The notes beneath the pieces are model-generated. The model ran no database searches and was not told the origin of the DNA. It saw nothing but the letters and a program-made list of their open reading frames with translations. Below, in pieces: positions 14,024-24,801 of a DNA stretch of 64,000 nucleotides. Origin of the DNA: Xylanimonas cellulosilytica DSM 15894 (GTDB taxonomy: Bacteria; Actinomycetota; Actinomycetes; Actinomycetales; Cellulomonadaceae); the NCBI RefSeq assembly GCF_000024965.1, contig NC_013530.1, forward strand, positions 2,604,001 to 2,668,000, in the 5' to 3' direction. The position numbers and the translations under genes are program-made. The stretch's first letter is position 1. Every line of letters begins with the position of its first letter.

Positions 14024-16759
14024 TCAGGCCGTGACGCGGGCCGGGTTCATGTCCAGGTAGGCGACACCGTCGAGACGCTGGGCACGCACCTCGTCCTGCG
14101 TGATGCCGTAGTACGCCGCGACCATGATGTCCTTCATGTCCTGCAGCATCGGCAGACGCGGGTTCGCCGGGGCGCACTGGTCCTCGTAGGCGCGCATCGC
14201 CAGGGCGTCGAGCCCGCCGATGTACTCCTGCTCGGACACGCCCTGCGCCTGGAACGACGCCTCGACACCGATGCGGGTGGCGAGGTCGCGGCACGCGTTG
14301 GCGTACGACTCCACCGCCTCCTGCGGCGTCGAGGCCGGCAGGCCCAGGTGCTTGGCGATGACCTGGAAGCGCTCGGGAGCGATGTACTTCTCCGCCTTCG
14401 GCCAGCCGGTGACCTTGCCCGGGACGAGACCGTTGTAGCGGATCGCGTAGGGCAGGAACATGGCGTTGGTGCGGCCGTGGATGAGCTTGTGCGTCGCGCC
14501 GACGGTGTGCGACATGGCGTGCACGATGCCCAGGAACGCGTTGCCGAAGGCCATGCCGGCGATCGTCGCGGCGTTGTGCATCTTCTCGCGGGCCTCGGTG
14601 TCGCCGGTCAGTGCCGACTTCTCGATGTTCTCGAAGACCAGCTTGATGGCGTGCAGCGCCAGCCCGTCGGTGAAGTCGTTGGCGTAGACGGAGACGAACG
14701 CCTCGGTGGCGTGCGTCAGGGCGTCCATGCCCGAGTCGACGGCGAGCTTGGCCGGCATCGACGCGGTCAGCACCGGGTCGATGATCGCGACCGACGGGGT
14801 CAGCGCGTAGTCGGCCAGCGGGTACTTGTAGCCGGTCTTGTGGTCGGAGATGACCGCGAACGGCGTGACCTCGGCGCCGGTGCCCGACGACGTGGGGATG
14901 CACACGAGCTGGGCGAGCTTGCCGAGCGTCGGGTACTGGAAGGCGCGCTTGCGGACGTCGAAGAACTTCTCGCGCAGGTCGGCGAAGTCGAGCTCGGGGT
15001 GCTCGTACTTGAGCCACATGACCTTCGAGGCGTCCATCGGCGAGCCACCGCCGATGGCGATGATCGTGTCGGGGCGGTGGTCGCGCATGAGCTGCGCGCC
15101 CTTCTCGACGGTCTCGACGCTCGGCTCCGGCTCGACGGTGTCGATGATCTGCACGGCGACCGGGTTGTCGCGGCGGTGCAGGACGTCGAGGACCTTGTCG
15201 ACGATGCCGATCTCGGGCGACGCCATCACGCGGTCCGTGACGATGGTGACGCGCTCGACGTCACGCATGTCGGCCAGGTACTGGATCGAGTTCGGCTCGA
15301 AGTACGTCTTCGGCGGGACCTTGAACCACTGCATGTTGTTGTTCCGCCTCGCCACGCGCTTGACGTTGATCAGGTTGACGGCCGACACGTTGTTCGACAC
15401 CGAGTTGGCGCCGTAGGAGCCGCAGCCCAGCGTGAGCGACGGGATGAGGGCGTTGTAGATGTCGCCGATGCCGCCGAGGGCGGACGGCTGGTTCCACAGG
15501 ATGCGGACGGCCTTGACGCGGCGGCCGAACTCCTCCGAGAGCGCCTTGTCCTCGGTGTGGATGGCGCCCGAGTGGCCGAGGCCGTCGAACTCCACCATCT
15601 GCTCGGACAGGCGGATGCCCTCCTCGGTGCTGTTGGCGCGGAGGACGGCCAGCAGCGGCGAGAGCTTCTCGCGGCTCAGCGGCTCGTGCGGGCCGACGCC
15701 GGAGATCTCCGCGAGGAGGATCGAGGTGTCGGCGGGCACGGTGAAGCCGGCCTGCTCGGCCAGCCAGACGGCGGACTTGCCGACGACGGCGGCGTTGAGC
15801 TTGGCCCCGGCGCAGTTCACCGAGTTGGCGGTGACGCCGAAGAAGTACTCCTCGAGCTTCGTCTTCTCCTCGGGGGTCACGACGTAGGCGTGCAGGCGGC
15901 GGAACTCCTCGAGCGCCTCGTCGTAGATCTCGGTGTCGAGGATGGCGGCCTGCTCAGAGGCGCAGACCACGCCGTTGTCGAAGCCCTTGGACAGGACGAT
16001 GTCGTTGATCGCGCGGCCGAGCTTGGCGTCCTTGGCGACGTAGGCCGGGACGTTGCCGGCGCCGACGCCGAGGGCGGGCTTGCCGGTCGAGTAGGCGGCG
16101 CGGACCATCGCGTTGCCGCCGGTGGCCAGCACGAGCGAGACGCCCGGGTGGTTCATCAGCTCGGACGTCGCCTGGATCGAGGGGTGCTCGATCCACTGGA
16201 CGCAGTCCTCGGGGGCACCGGCCTCGATGGCGGCGTCGCGCACGATCTTGGCGGCGGCGATCGAGCACTGCTGGGCGCTGGGGTGGAAGCCGAAGATGAT
16301 CGGGTTGCGCGTCTTGATGGCCATGAGGGCCTTGAAGATCGCGGTCGACGTCGGGTTGGTCACCGGGGTGACACCGGCGATGACGCCGACGGGCTCGGCG
16401 ATCTCGACGATGCCGCGCAGGTCGTCGCGGCCGATGACGCCGACGGTCTTCATCTTGGCCATCGAGTGCGTGACGTGCTCGCACGCGAAGATGTTCTTGG
16501 TGGCCTTGTCCTCGAAGATGCCGCGGCCGGTCTCCTCCACGGCGAGCTTGGCGAGGTTGCCGTGCTCGTGCAGGGCGGCGACCGACGCCTTCTTGACGAT
16601 GTGGTCGATCTGCTCCTGGGTGAACGAGGCATAGGCGGCCAGGGCCTTGAGGCCGCGCTGCACGAGGTCGTTGACCTCGGTGGCGGCGTCGTGCACGGGG
16701 GTGGCGGCGGCGTCGGTCGTGACGACCTCGGCCGGCTTCGCCTTCTTGGTGGGGCTCAC
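14024..16759 (-). CDS. adhE: Bifunctional acetaldehyde-CoA/alcohol dehydrogenase AdhE
   Basis: A 911-residue fermentative enzyme that reduces acetyl-CoA to acetaldehyde and then ethanol, regenerating NAD+. The N-terminal aldehyde dehydrogenase domain (about residues 1-450) has the catalytic Cys in SKGFDNGVVCASEQ. The C-terminal iron-dependent alcohol dehydrogenase has the GGGSPMDASK cofactor loop and the His-rich metal site HAMSHTVGATHKLIHGRTNA. GTG at 16759 has a strong AGGAGGAG ribosome-binding site. Length matches full-length AdhE. A Rex-type operator 51 bp upstream predicts induction when NADH/NAD+ rises. Presence of AdhE indicates fermentative growth in a facultative anaerobe. Confidence 0.97.
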   Translation of the reverse strand: MSPTKKAKPAEVVTTDAAATPVHDAATEVNDLVQRGLKALAAYASFTQEQIDHIVKKASVAALHEHGNLAKLAVEETGRGIFEDKATKNIFACEHVTHSMAKMKTVGVIGRDDLRGIVEIAEPVGVIAGVTPVTNPTSTAIFKALMAIKTRNPIIFGFHPSAQQCSIAAAKIVRDAAIEAGAPEDCVQWIEHPSIQATSELMNHPGVSLVLATGGNAMVRAAYSTGKPALGVGAGNVPAYVAKDAKLGRAINDIVLSKGFDNGVVCASEQAAILDTEIYDEALEEFRRLHAYVVTPEEKTKLEEYFFGVTANSVNCAGAKLNAAVVGKSAVWLAEQAGFTVPADTSILLAEISGVGPHEPLSREKLSPLLAVLRANSTEEGIRLSEQMVEFDGLGHSGAIHTEDKALSEEFGRRVKAVRILWNQPSALGGIGDIYNALIPSLTLGCGSYGANSVSNNVSAVNLINVKRVARRNNNMQWFKVPPKTYFEPNSIQYLADMRDVERVTIVTDRVMASPEIGIVDKVLDVLHRRDNPVAVQIIDTVEPEPSVETVEKGAQLMRDHRPDTIIAIGGGSPMDASKVMWLKYEHPELDFADLREKFFDVRKRAFQYPTLGKLAQLVCIPTSSGTGAEVTPFAVISDHKTGYKYPLADYALTPSVAIIDPVLTASMPAKLAVDSGMDALTHATEAFVSVYANDFTDGLALHAIKLVFENIEKSALTGDTEAREKMHNAATIAGMAFGNAFLGIVHAMSHTVGATHKLIHGRTNAMFLPYAIRYNGLVPGKVTGWPKAEKYIAPERFQVIAKHLGLPASTPQEAVESYANACRDLATRIGVEASFQAQGVSEQEYIGGLDALAMRAYEDQCAPANPRLPMLQDMKDIMVAAYYGITQDEVRAQRLDGVAYLDMNPARVTA

Positions 16760-16810
16760 GGGTTTCTCCTCCTGGCGGGACCCTGGGCGGGCCCTGTCTT
16801 CCCTCTTGCT

Positions 16811-16826
16811 TGTGAAGGCTTTCACA
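16811..16826. promoter_or_regulatory. Rex (redox repressor) operator upstream of adhE
   Basis: The dyad TGTGAAGGCTTTCACA (TGTGAA-N4-TTCACA) has perfect arms and matches the known Rex operator of actinobacteria and other Gram-positives. It lies 51 bp before the adhE start. adhE is a classic Rex target, derepressed at high NADH. No rex gene is visible in this window. Confidence 0.85.
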
Positions 16827-16909
16827 TGCGCGGTCTGACCACAACTGGTGTGGCGTGTGAGGCCTGTCTCTCCGGCCGGATCTGCACGCCCCGGATAGGG
16901 TGCGGAGCC

Positions 16910-19135
16910 ATGAGCCCGGCAGCGGACCACGACCCCGTACCCAGCACACCGCTAGATCCCGGCGCCGTCGACCCGTACGGCTGGCTGGAGGACGTGGAAG
17001 GCCCCGCAGCACTCGCCTGGGTCCGCGAGCGCAACGCGCACGCTCACCGGTCCGTGGGCTCCGGCGCCGGCTTCGAGACCACCGAGAAGGCGATCCTCGA
17101 GGTGCTCGACTCCGACGCGCGGATCCCTGACGTCTCCAGGATCGGTGACCATCTCTACAACTTCTGGCGTGATGGCGCTCACCCGCGCGGTTTGTGGCGG
17201 AGGACCACCCTGTCGAGCTACCGCACGGACTCCCCCGAGTGGGAGGAGGTGCTCGACCTCGACGCGCTCGCCGAGGCGGAGGACACCGCCTGGGTGTGGC
17301 ACGGCGCCTCGCTGCTGCGCCCCACCCCGGAGCAGCTCGCCGCCGGCCAGCCGTGGCGCCGGGCCCTGATCGACCTGTCCGTCGCCGGGTCCGACGCCGA
17401 CGTCACCCGCGAGTTCGACGTCGTCACGCGCGCGTTCGTGCCCGCGCCCGAGGGCTTCGAGCGCGCCGAGGCCAAGGGCGGCCTCGCGTGGGCGGACGAG
17501 GACACCGTCTACGTGTTCACCGACCTGGGTCCGGGCACGACGACGACGTCGGGCTACCCGCGCACGGTGCGCCTGTGGCGCCGCGGCACCGCGCTCGACG
17601 ACGCCTCGGTCGTCTTCGAGGGGCGCGACGACGACCTGTACATCTCCGGCCGCCGCTCGCGGACCCCCGGGTTCGAGCGCGACATCGTGCACCGCTCGAT
17701 CGCGTTCTACCGCTCCGAGACGTTCCTCGTGTCCGACGTCGGCACGCCCGCCCAGGCGCTGCGGCGCATCGAGGTGCCCGAGTCCGCCGAGGTGGGGCTG
17801 CACCGCGAGTGGCTGCTCGTCGAGCTGCGCGACCCGTGGGCCGCGGGCGGGCACTCGTATCCCGCCGGGGCGCTGCTCGCCGCCCCCGTCGAGGAGTTCC
17901 TCGCCGGGTCGCGCGACCTCGCCGTGCTGTTCGAGCCGACACCGACGACGTCGCTCGCCGGCGCCACCTGGACGCGCCACCACCTGGTGCTCAACGTCCT
18001 CGACGACGTCGTCAACCGGCTGCACGTGCTCACGCCGCCCACGGTCTCGACAGGCTCGACCACCGGAGAAGGGGTGGGCTCGACCACCGGAGAAGGGGTG
18101 GGCTCGACCACCGGAGAAGGGGGCGAGTGGGTGCGCTCGTCGTTCCCCACGACCGACCCGGTCGCGACCGTCGGCGTCCGCGCCGTCGACCCGCTCGACT
18201 CCGACGACGTCTGGGTGGTCACCTCCGGCTACCTGACGCCGTCCACGCTCTCGCTCGCCACGATCGGCTCCCCCGACGCGGGGCTCGACCCGCTCAAGGC
18301 GGCGCCGTCGTTCTTCGACGCCGCAGGCCTGGCCGCCGAGCAGCACTTCGCCACCTCCGACGACGGCACCCGCGTGCCGTACTTCGTCGTCGGGCGGGCG
18401 GACGTGCTGCACCGGCCGCGGCACGCCGAGCCGCGCCCCACCCCGACGCTGCTGTACGGGTACGGCGGGTTCGAGATCTCGCTGACGCCGTCGTACTCCG
18501 GCGGGCTCGGGCGGGCCTGGCTGGAGCGCGGCGGCGTGTACGCCGTCGCGAACATCCGCGGCGGCGGTGAGTACGGGCCGTCCTGGCACCAGGCCGCGCT
18601 GGGCCGCCACCGGCACCGGGCGTACGAGGACTTCGCCGCCGTCGCACGCGATCTCGTGCAGCGCGGCATCACCACGCCCGCGCACCTGGGCGTGCAGGGC
18701 GGCTCCAACGGCGGGCTGCTGGCCGGCAACATGCTGGTGCGCCACCCCGACCTGTTCGGCGCCGTCGTGATCCAGGTGCCCCTGCTGGACATGAAGCGGT
18801 ACTCGCACCTGCTCGCGGGGGCGTCCTGGATGGCCGAGTACGGCGACCCCGACGATCCCGAGCAGTGGGCGCACCTGCGGCAGTACTCGCCGTACCACCA
18901 CGTCACCGACGGCGTCGACTACCCGCCCGTGCTGCTGCTGACCTCCACGCGCGACGACCGCGTGCACCCCGGCCACGCGCGCAAGATGGCCGCGCTGCTC
19001 GACGCCGTCGGCGCGGACGTCACCTACTACGAGAACATCGAGGGCGGCCACGGCGGCGCCGCGACCAACGCGCAGGCCGCCCACATGGCGGCGCTCGCGT
19101 GGGAGTTCCTGGCCCAACGGCTGGGCGCGGCGTAG
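16910..19135 (+). CDS. Prolyl oligopeptidase-family (S9) serine peptidase
   Basis: About 741 residues, predicted cytoplasmic (no signal peptide). It has an N-terminal beta-propeller and a C-terminal alpha/beta-hydrolase domain. The catalytic Ser is in GGSNGG (about residue 599), Asp in RDDRVHP (about 682-683) and His in EGGHGG (about 714). Family hallmarks such as LLYGYGGFEISLTPSYS and NIRGGGEYGPSWHQAA are present, pointing to the prolyl endopeptidase group. ATG at 16910 follows TAGGGT at 16896-16901, so the mRNA may be leaderless. A repeat-derived insertion encoding three copies of a GSTTGEGV-like unit (18046-18124) interrupts the propeller between LTPPTV and GEWVRSSF without breaking the frame. 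Confidence 0.92.
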   Translation: MSPAADHDPVPSTPLDPGAVDPYGWLEDVEGPAALAWVRERNAHAHRSVGSGAGFETTEKAILEVLDSDARIPDVSRIGDHLYNFWRDGAHPRGLWRRTTLSSYRTDSPEWEEVLDLDALAEAEDTAWVWHGASLLRPTPEQLAAGQPWRRALIDLSVAGSDADVTREFDVVTRAFVPAPEGFERAEAKGGLAWADEDTVYVFTDLGPGTTTTSGYPRTVRLWRRGTALDDASVVFEGRDDDLYISGRRSRTPGFERDIVHRSIAFYRSETFLVSDVGTPAQALRRIEVPESAEVGLHREWLLVELRDPWAAGGHSYPAGALLAAPVEEFLAGSRDLAVLFEPTPTTSLAGATWTRHHLVLNVLDDVVNRLHVLTPPTVSTGSTTGEGVGSTTGEGVGSTTGEGGEWVRSSFPTTDPVATVGVRAVDPLDSDDVWVVTSGYLTPSTLSLATIGSPDAGLDPLKAAPSFFDAAGLAAEQHFATSDDGTRVPYFVVGRADVLHRPRHAEPRPTPTLLYGYGGFEISLTPSYSGGLGRAWLERGGVYAVANIRGGGEYGPSWHQAALGRHRHRAYEDFAAVARDLVQRGITTPAHLGVQGGSNGGLLAGNMLVRHPDLFGAVVIQVPLLDMKRYSHLLAGASWMAEYGDPDDPEQWAHLRQYSPYHHVTDGVDYPPVLLLTSTRDDRVHPGHARKMAALLDAVGADVTYYENIEGGHGGAATNAQAAHMAALAWEFLAQRLGAA
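18046..18124 (+). repeat. In-frame repeat insertion inside the S9 peptidase gene
   Basis: Positions 18046-18066 match, in 19 of 21 bases, the intergenic repeat unit at 56021-56041 (core CGACAGGCTC). From 18053 a 24-bp unit (GGCTCGACCACCGG then AGAAGGGGTG) is repeated three times with starts at 18053, 18077 and 18101; the third copy differs at its 3' end. Because 24 is divisible by 3, the peptide stays in frame. Confidence 0.85.
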
Positions 19136-19154
19136 AACCTGGCGCGTCGCGGCT

Positions 19155-20204
19155 CTACGCGGCAGCGCGCTCGGCGAGCGCCTCGGCGATGCGGCCCAGG
19201 TTGGCGAGCTCCGCGCGGTGCGCGTCCGTGCTCGCCAGGGTGCGCCGCGGGGACGCCAGGAGGGTCACCGTGTCCAGGCCGGAGGCCGGCAGGCCGATGC
19301 GGCGCCACGGCTCGGCGACCGTCCGCACGAGCTCGCCCAGCATCGGCCCGGCACACTGCGAGACCTGCGCGGGCGGCAGCCCCGCCCACAGACTGACGCC
19401 CTTCTCCGTGGCGCGGGCGACCAGCTCCCAGGCCCGTTCGTCCCAGCCGGGCGCGCCGGGTGACCCGAGGGTGCCGAGGTCCAGCCCGACGGCGTCGGCG
19501 CCCGCGAGGACGGCCGGTGCGATGCCCGCCCACGTGTCTCCCAGGTGCACGACGGCGTCGGCTCCGGCGTCGTGCACGGCGTCGAGCACGGGGCGCAGGC
19601 CGTCGACCAGGTCGGGGCCGGGCACCGCGCGCAGCCGCGTGTACCCGCTGAACGTGGGCAGCACGCCCGCGTGCACGGCTCCGAGCCGGGGCTCGGCGAG
19701 CTGGACGACGACGCCGGAGATGCCCGGCACCTGCTCGCGCAGCGCGGCGACGTGCACGCGGATCCCCTCGCCCAGCGACTCGGCGAGCTCGCGGCGGGCA
19801 CCGGCGTCGGCGAGCACGCGGTCGCCGCGCGCCGACCAGAGCGTCGCGGCCAGCGTCCAGGGGCCGACCACCTCGACGGCGAGGGTGCCGTCGTAGCCGT
19901 GCGCGGCGATGGCCAGCGCGCCCAGGTCCTCGCGCAGGAACGTGTCGGCCCGGCGCAGGTCCAGCCCGGGATGGTCGGCGAGCTTCCAGCCGTGCGGGCC
20001 GAGCTCGACGGGCAGGTCGGCGAGCAGCGCCGCGGTACGGCCGACGGCGTCGGCGCCCGGGCCCCGGCCGACGAGCTGTGTGAGGAACGGGACCGCCGCG
20101 ACGCCGGTGGGCAGCTCGGCGAGGTCCCCGAGGACGGTCAGCTGCGCCTCGAGCTCGTCGCGTTCGTCCCCCGGCCACGGTCCGTGCCCGCTGACGGCGG
20201 TCAT
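19155..20204 (-). CDS. MetE-like (cobalamin-independent methionine synthase superfamily) protein
   Basis: A 349-residue UROD/MetE-like TIM-barrel protein, about half the length of true MetE. It matches the short actinobacterial proteins encoded next to mnmA and ligA (Rv3015c in M. tuberculosis is the counterpart I recall). Visible features are the N-terminal GHGPWPG, the barrel strands [18 protein letters not shown] and [27 protein letters not shown], and a late SQCAGP motif that may supply a metal ligand. ATG at 20204 overlaps the mnmA stop by 4 bp (ATGA), so it is the third gene of the desulfurase-mnmA operon. Exact reaction unknown; methionine synthase activity is not established for this short group. 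Confidence 0.8.
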   Translation of the reverse strand: MTAVSGHGPWPGDERDELEAQLTVLGDLAELPTGVAAVPFLTQLVGRGPGADAVGRTAALLADLPVELGPHGWKLADHPGLDLRRADTFLREDLGALAIAAHGYDGTLAVEVVGPWTLAATLWSARGDRVLADAGARRELAESLGEGIRVHVAALREQVPGISGVVVQLAEPRLGAVHAGVLPTFSGYTRLRAVPGPDLVDGLRPVLDAVHDAGADAVVHLGDTWAGIAPAVLAGADAVGLDLGTLGSPGAPGWDERAWELVARATEKGVSLWAGLPPAQVSQCAGPMLGELVRTVAEPWRRIGLPASGLDTVTLLASPRRTLASTDAHRAELANLGRIAEALAERAAA

Positions 20205-21403
20205 GCGGGCCGCGCCGTCGACGCGTCGTGGGTCCGGTGTCTCGACGCCGCGCGCCAGGCGCGCGTGACCGTCGCCTGGCCCAGCACCTGGGTGCCGCGG
20301 TAGACGACGAGCGACTGGCCCGCCGCGACGCCGCGCAGCGGGGTGCCGGTGAGCTCGACCTCGACGCCGCCGTCGGCAGCGTCGAGGATCCGCGCCGGGA
20401 CCGGGGTCCCGTGCGCGCGGACCTGGATCTCGACGTCGTCGACGGGGCTCGACGGACGTCCCGGAACGTCGGTGTCCGGGGTCGGGAGACCGACATCGCG
20501 GGACGCTCGCGGCCCGGGAGCGGGGTCGGTGAACCAGACGGCACGGTCGCCCGCGATCCGGTCGACCGTCAGCAGCTCGGCGGGGCCGACGACGACCTGG
20601 TTCGTCGAGGTCCGCACGTCCAGCACGTAGCGTGGCTTGCCGTCCGCGGCCGGACGCCCGAGCGCGAGGCCCTTGCGCTGGCCCACCGTGTACGCGTACG
20701 CGCCGTCGTGCTCCCCCACCACCGCACCGGAGGTGTCGACCACCTCGCCCGGCCGGGACCCGAGCCGGTCGCGCAGGAACCCGCGGGTGTCGCCGTCGGC
20801 GACGAAGCAGATGTCATACGAGTCGGGCTTGGCCGAGACGGCGAGCCCGCGGCGGGCGGCCTCGGCGCGGACCTCGGCCTTGGAGGCGAACCCGCCCAGC
20901 GGGAAGATCGCACGCGCCAGCCGCTCGGGGCCCATGACGGCCAGCACGTACGACTGGTCCTTCTCGGTGTTCGGGGACCGGTGCAGCTCGCGGGTCCCGT
21001 CGGGCCTCTCCACGACCCGCGCGTAGTGGCCCGTCGCGACCGCGTCGAAGCCGAGCGCCGTGGCCTTCTCCAGCAGGGTCTCGAACTTGATGTGCTCGTT
21101 GCAGCGCACGCACGGGTTGGGCGTGCGGCCCGCCTCGTACTCGGCGAGGAAGTCCGCCACGACCGTGTCCTCGAACCGCTCCGAGAGGTCCCACACGTAG
21201 TACGGGATGCCGAGCACGTCGGCGGCCCGCCGCGCGTCCGACGCGTCCTCGATCGAGCAGCAGCCGCGCGACCCGGTGCGGAACTGGTCCCGGTTGCGGG
21301 ACAGCGCCATGTGCACGCCGACGACGTCGTGCCCCGCCTCGACCGCGAGCGCCGCGGCGACCGCGGAGTCCACGCCGCCGGACATGGCGGCCAGCACCCT
21401 CAT
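20201..21403 (-). CDS. mnmA: tRNA-specific 2-thiouridylase MnmA
   Basis: A 400-residue tRNA-modifying enzyme that makes the 2-thio group of wobble uridine-34 in Lys, Glu and Gln tRNAs. The N-terminal PP-loop SGGVDS is at residues 8-13. The two catalytic cysteines lie in [12 protein letters not shown] and in the [11 protein letters not shown] segment. It continues to the C-terminal beta-barrel ([14 protein letters not shown], then the [13 protein letters not shown]-type end). Length is slightly above the family norm because of a Pro-rich insertion near residue 310 ([19 protein letters not shown]). ATG at 21403 overlaps the upstream desulfurase stop by 4 bp, coupling sulfur donor and acceptor. 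Confidence 0.96.
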   Translation of the reverse strand: MRVLAAMSGGVDSAVAAALAVEAGHDVVGVHMALSRNRDQFRTGSRGCCSIEDASDARRAADVLGIPYYVWDLSERFEDTVVADFLAEYEAGRTPNPCVRCNEHIKFETLLEKATALGFDAVATGHYARVVERPDGTRELHRSPNTEKDQSYVLAVMGPERLARAIFPLGGFASKAEVRAEAARRGLAVSAKPDSYDICFVADGDTRGFLRDRLGSRPGEVVDTSGAVVGEHDGAYAYTVGQRKGLALGRPAADGKPRYVLDVRTSTNQVVVGPAELLTVDRIAGDRAVWFTDPAPGPRASRDVGLPTPDTDVPGRPSSPVDDVEIQVRAHGTPVPARILDAADGGVEVELTGTPLRGVAAGQSLVVYRGTQVLGQATVTRAWRAASRHRTHDASTARPA

Positions 21404-22602
21404 GAGCGGCCTCCCCCGACGAGCCCGGCGGCCTGCGCGCGGGCGACGACGGTGGGCAGGGCCGCGACGAGGGCGGCGACGTCGTCGGGCGTGGAGGTGA
21501 CGCCGAGGGAGAACCGCAGCGCGCCGCGGGCCTCGTGCTCGGGCACGCCCATGGCGAGCAGCACGTGCGAGGGCTGCGGCACCCCGGCCTGGCAGGCCGA
21601 GCCGGTGGAGGCCTGGACGCCCGCGGAGTCGAGCAGGTAGAGCAGGGAGTCGCCCTCGGCGTCCGGGAACGTGAAGTGCGCGCTGCCGGGCAGGCGGAGC
21701 CCTGACGACGTCGCGGGGTCGGGTCCGCGCAGGACGGCGTCCGGGACGGCCGCGCGGACCCCCGCGACCAGGGCGTCGCGCAGGCCGGCGAGGTGCGCGG
21801 CACGCTCGGTGTGCGTCGTGGCCGCGTCGGCCGCCGCGACGGCGAACGCGCGGATCGCGGGCACGTCGAGGGTCCCGGAGCGCACCCCGCGCTCCTGGCC
21901 GCCGCCGTGCTGCACGGCCTCGATCGGCAGGTCGCGCCGGGCGAGCAGCGCGCCGACGCCCACGGGGCCGCCGACCTTGTGCCCGGTGAGCGTCAGGGCG
22001 TCGACGCCGAGGCCGGCGAAGTCGACCTCGACCTGCCCGACGGCCTGCACGGCGTCGGTGTGCACGGGCACGCCGTGCTGGTGCGCGATGCGGACGACCT
22101 CGCGCACGGGCTGGATCGTGCCGACCTCGTTGTTGGCGAGCATGACGCTGACCAGCGCGGTCTCCTGCGCGTGCGCCGCGAGCTCCGCACGCAGGGCGTC
22201 GAGGTCGACGCGACCCTCGCCGTCGACGGGCAGCAGCACGATCTCGGCGCCCGCGTGGCCCGCGAGCCAGAACGCCGGGTCCAGCACGGCATGGTGCTCG
22301 ACGGCGGAGACCAGCACGCGGGTGCGGCGGGTGTCCTCGGACCGCCGGCCCCAGAAGATGCCCTTGATCGCGAGGTTGTCGGACTCGGTGCCACCGCTGG
22401 TGAAGATCACCTCGGACGGGCGTGCACCGAGGGCCGCGGCGAGCTGCTCGCGCGACTCCTCGACGACCCGCCGGGCCGCCCGTCCCGCGGCGTGCAGGGA
22501 GGAGGCGTTGCCGGCCTTGCCGGCCTCCTCCACGAACGCCGCCAGCGCGGCCGCCGACATGGGGGTCGTGGCCGCGTGGTCGAGGTAGGCACCGGGTGTC
22601 AC
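21400..22602 (-). CDS. Cysteine desulfurase (IscS/NifS-like)
   Basis: A 400-residue PLP enzyme that removes sulfur from cysteine as a persulfide, most likely for MnmA next door. The N-terminal YLDHAATTP motif, the PLP lysine in [13 protein letters not shown] and the catalytic cysteine loop [10 protein letters not shown]-like (STGSACQAG) are intact. [17 protein letters not shown] is a typical cofactor-binding stretch. GTG at 22602 is 11 bp from the phoX stop. Together with mnmA and the MetE-like gene it forms a tight operon on the minus strand. Confidence 0.95.
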   Translation of the reverse strand: MTPGAYLDHAATTPMSAAALAAFVEEAGKAGNASSLHAAGRAARRVVEESREQLAAALGARPSEVIFTSGGTESDNLAIKGIFWGRRSEDTRRTRVLVSAVEHHAVLDPAFWLAGHAGAEIVLLPVDGEGRVDLDALRAELAAHAQETALVSVMLANNEVGTIQPVREVVRIAHQHGVPVHTDAVQAVGQVEVDFAGLGVDALTLTGHKVGGPVGVGALLARRDLPIEAVQHGGGQERGVRSGTLDVPAIRAFAVAAADAATTHTERAAHLAGLRDALVAGVRAAVPDAVLRGPDPATSSGLRLPGSAHFTFPDAEGDSLLYLLDSAGVQASTGSACQAGVPQPSHVLLAMGVPEHEARGALRFSLGVTSTPDDVAALVAALPTVVARAQAAGLVGGGRS

Positions 22603-22613
22603 GGTGCCCCAGT

Positions 22614-24761
22614 CTACGAACCGCGGCGCGAGTCCCGACCGCCACGGCGGTCACCGTCGCCGCCTCGGCGGTCGCGGCGGCTGCGACCGGGTCGGTCGGC
22701 GCGCTCCTGGAACACCTGGATCACCGTGGGCCGCGGGCCCGCGACGACGCCCGGAGCGTGCGCGTCCGCATAGTCCGGGAAGTACGAGCGAGGCTCGGCG
22801 ACCGACCCGTTCTCGCCCGGGTGCTGCACCGCGACGAACACGAGGCCGTCCTCGTCGTGGACGACGGGGCCGCAGGTCTCGGCCTCGCGCGGCACCTGCA
22901 GGAAGAGCTGCACGTGGCCGCGGTCCTTGCCCTTGAGCGGCACCTTGTAGAGGCCGTCGTCGATGGCGATGGTGCCGGGGGCGCCGTCGGTCGAGATCCA
23001 CAGGTTGCCCGCGGAGTCGAACGCGAGGTTGTCGGGGCAGGAGATCGGCGAGACGAGCTCCTTGGGGAACCCGGCGAAGTACGTGCTGACGTCCGGGTTC
23101 GTCGGGTCGCCGCACAGCAGCAGGACGTTCCACGCGAACCGCGTGCCGGCCTGCCCGGCGGTCTCGGTGAGCTCGAGGACGTGGCCGTACCGGTTGTTCA
23201 CGACGGGGTTGGCCTCGTCGGCGACGGTGCGGCCCGTGTTGTTCGTCAGCGCGACGTAGACCTTCCCGGTCTTCGGGTTCGGCTCGACGTCCTCGGGGCG
23301 GTCCAGCTTGGTGGCCCCGACGGCATCGGCCGCCAGGCGCGTGTGGACGAGCACCTCGGCCGCGCTGAAGCCGGGGACGACGGACCGGCCGCCCTTCGTC
23401 AGCGGGATCCACTCCCCTGAGCCGTCGAAGCTGCCGTCGGCGGGCAGCGCGCCCGTGCCGGTGATCTCGGACGCGGGCGAGTCCCCCGTGAACCGGGCGA
23501 CGTACAGGTCGCCTTCGCTCAGCAGCTCCAGGTTCTTCCGGCGCGAGCCCGAGACGCGGTTCTTCGAGACGAACTTGTACAGGTAGTCGTCCGCCTGGTC
23601 GTCGCCCATGTAGGCGACGGCGCGGCCGTCCTCGCCGACGATGACGTTGGCGCCCTCGTGCTTGAAGCGGCCCAGCGCGGTGTGCTTCTTGGGCACCGAC
23701 GTCGGGTTCTGCGGGTCGATCTCGACGATCCACCCGAAGCGGTTCGGCTCGTTGACGAACTCGGGGGTGCGGGCGTTGAAGCGCGGGTCGATGCGCTCGA
23801 ACGTGTAGGTGGAGGAGGTCGACGCCGAGGACCGGATGCGCTTCTGCCCCGGCGTGTCGGCGGCCCAGACGAAGTAGCCGTCGAAGTTCTCCTCGCCGGA
23901 CAGGACGGTGCCCCACGGGGTGGTGCCCCCGGCGCAGTTGCCGAGCGTGCCCTTGATCCAGCGGCCCTGCGGGTCCTGCGCGGTGCGCAGGAGGTCCGAG
24001 CCGGCGGCGGGGCCGGTCGCCTCGAACATGGTGTCGGCGGTGATGCGGCGGTTGCGGCGGGCGCCGACGACGTACGTCCAGGGTTCGCGCTTGCCGTTCC
24101 GCTCCAGCTCGACGACGGAGAACCCGTGGGCGGCCTTGGCGATCGCGGCCCGCTCGTCGAGCTCGGCCGGGTCGGTGGACGGGGCGAACATGATGCCCGG
24201 GTTGACGTACTCGTGGTTGGCGGCGAGCACGCCCGTGCGCCCGCTCGGGTCCGCGATGATGTCGAGGTAGTCGCAGTTGTAGCCGAACTGGCCCGCCTGC
24301 GCCTCGGCGCTCTGGTTCTCGAAGTCCAGCGGCGGGACGCCGCGGAACAGCGGGTCGCCCCAGCGGATGATCGGGCGCCACGTGTAGCCGGCCGGGACGG
24401 TGACGTCGTCGACCAGGTTGTCGACGGGCGCGATCGCGTCGAACAGGAGGTTCGCGCCGCGCGCGCCCCCCTTGCCCCCGCTGCCGCCGGTGGCGGCCAC
24501 GGCCTGCGCCGGTGCGGGTGTCGCCGCCGTGACCGCGACGCCGAGCGCGCCCGCGGCGCCCAGGCCGAGCACGGCGCGGCGGGTCAGCGCGGCCGAGGCG
24601 ATCTCACGGAAGTGCGGGTTGTCCGACGTGTTGGGCACGGGGTGCGAGCAGGCGTCGGCGCACTTGAGGGTGCACGTGACGGGACTCCGCTTGCCGCGCG
24701 CATGGCGGGGCCGGGCCGGCTCCAGGGGCAGCAGCGGACGTCGGTCGGGAGCGATCGTCAT
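22614..24761 (-). CDS. phoX: PhoX-family alkaline phosphatase (DUF839)
   Basis: About 715 residues, predicted to release phosphate from organic esters outside the cell. The N-terminus has the family signature [19 protein letters not shown] and a twin-arginine signal ([19 protein letters not shown]), so it is exported folded by Tat. The body has PhoX stretches ([70 protein letters not shown]) that supply Ca/Fe ligands. The last 25 or so residues form an unusual Arg/Gly/Asp-rich tail ([18 protein letters not shown]). ATG at 24761 follows GGAG. PHO-box-like repeats upstream imply phosphate-starvation control by PhoP. Confidence 0.93.
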   Translation of the reverse strand: MTIAPDRRPLLPLEPARPRHARGKRSPVTCTLKCADACSHPVPNTSDNPHFREIASAALTRRAVLGLGAAGALGVAVTAATPAPAQAVAATGGSGGKGGARGANLLFDAIAPVDNLVDDVTVPAGYTWRPIIRWGDPLFRGVPPLDFENQSAEAQAGQFGYNCDYLDIIADPSGRTGVLAANHEYVNPGIMFAPSTDPAELDERAAIAKAAHGFSVVELERNGKREPWTYVVGARRNRRITADTMFEATGPAAGSDLLRTAQDPQGRWIKGTLGNCAGGTTPWGTVLSGEENFDGYFVWAADTPGQKRIRSSASTSSTYTFERIDPRFNARTPEFVNEPNRFGWIVEIDPQNPTSVPKKHTALGRFKHEGANVIVGEDGRAVAYMGDDQADDYLYKFVSKNRVSGSRRKNLELLSEGDLYVARFTGDSPASEITGTGALPADGSFDGSGEWIPLTKGGRSVVPGFSAAEVLVHTRLAADAVGATKLDRPEDVEPNPKTGKVYVALTNNTGRTVADEANPVVNNRYGHVLELTETAGQAGTRFAWNVLLLCGDPTNPDVSTYFAGFPKELVSPISCPDNLAFDSAGNLWISTDGAPGTIAIDDGLYKVPLKGKDRGHVQLFLQVPREAETCGPVVHDEDGLVFVAVQHPGENGSVAEPRSYFPDYADAHAPGVVAGPRPTVIQVFQERADRPGRSRRDRRGGDGDRRGGRDSRRGS

Positions 24762-24801
24762 CGGGTCTCCATCACGGTCGTGGCACGAGCTGACGCCCGC
24801 G

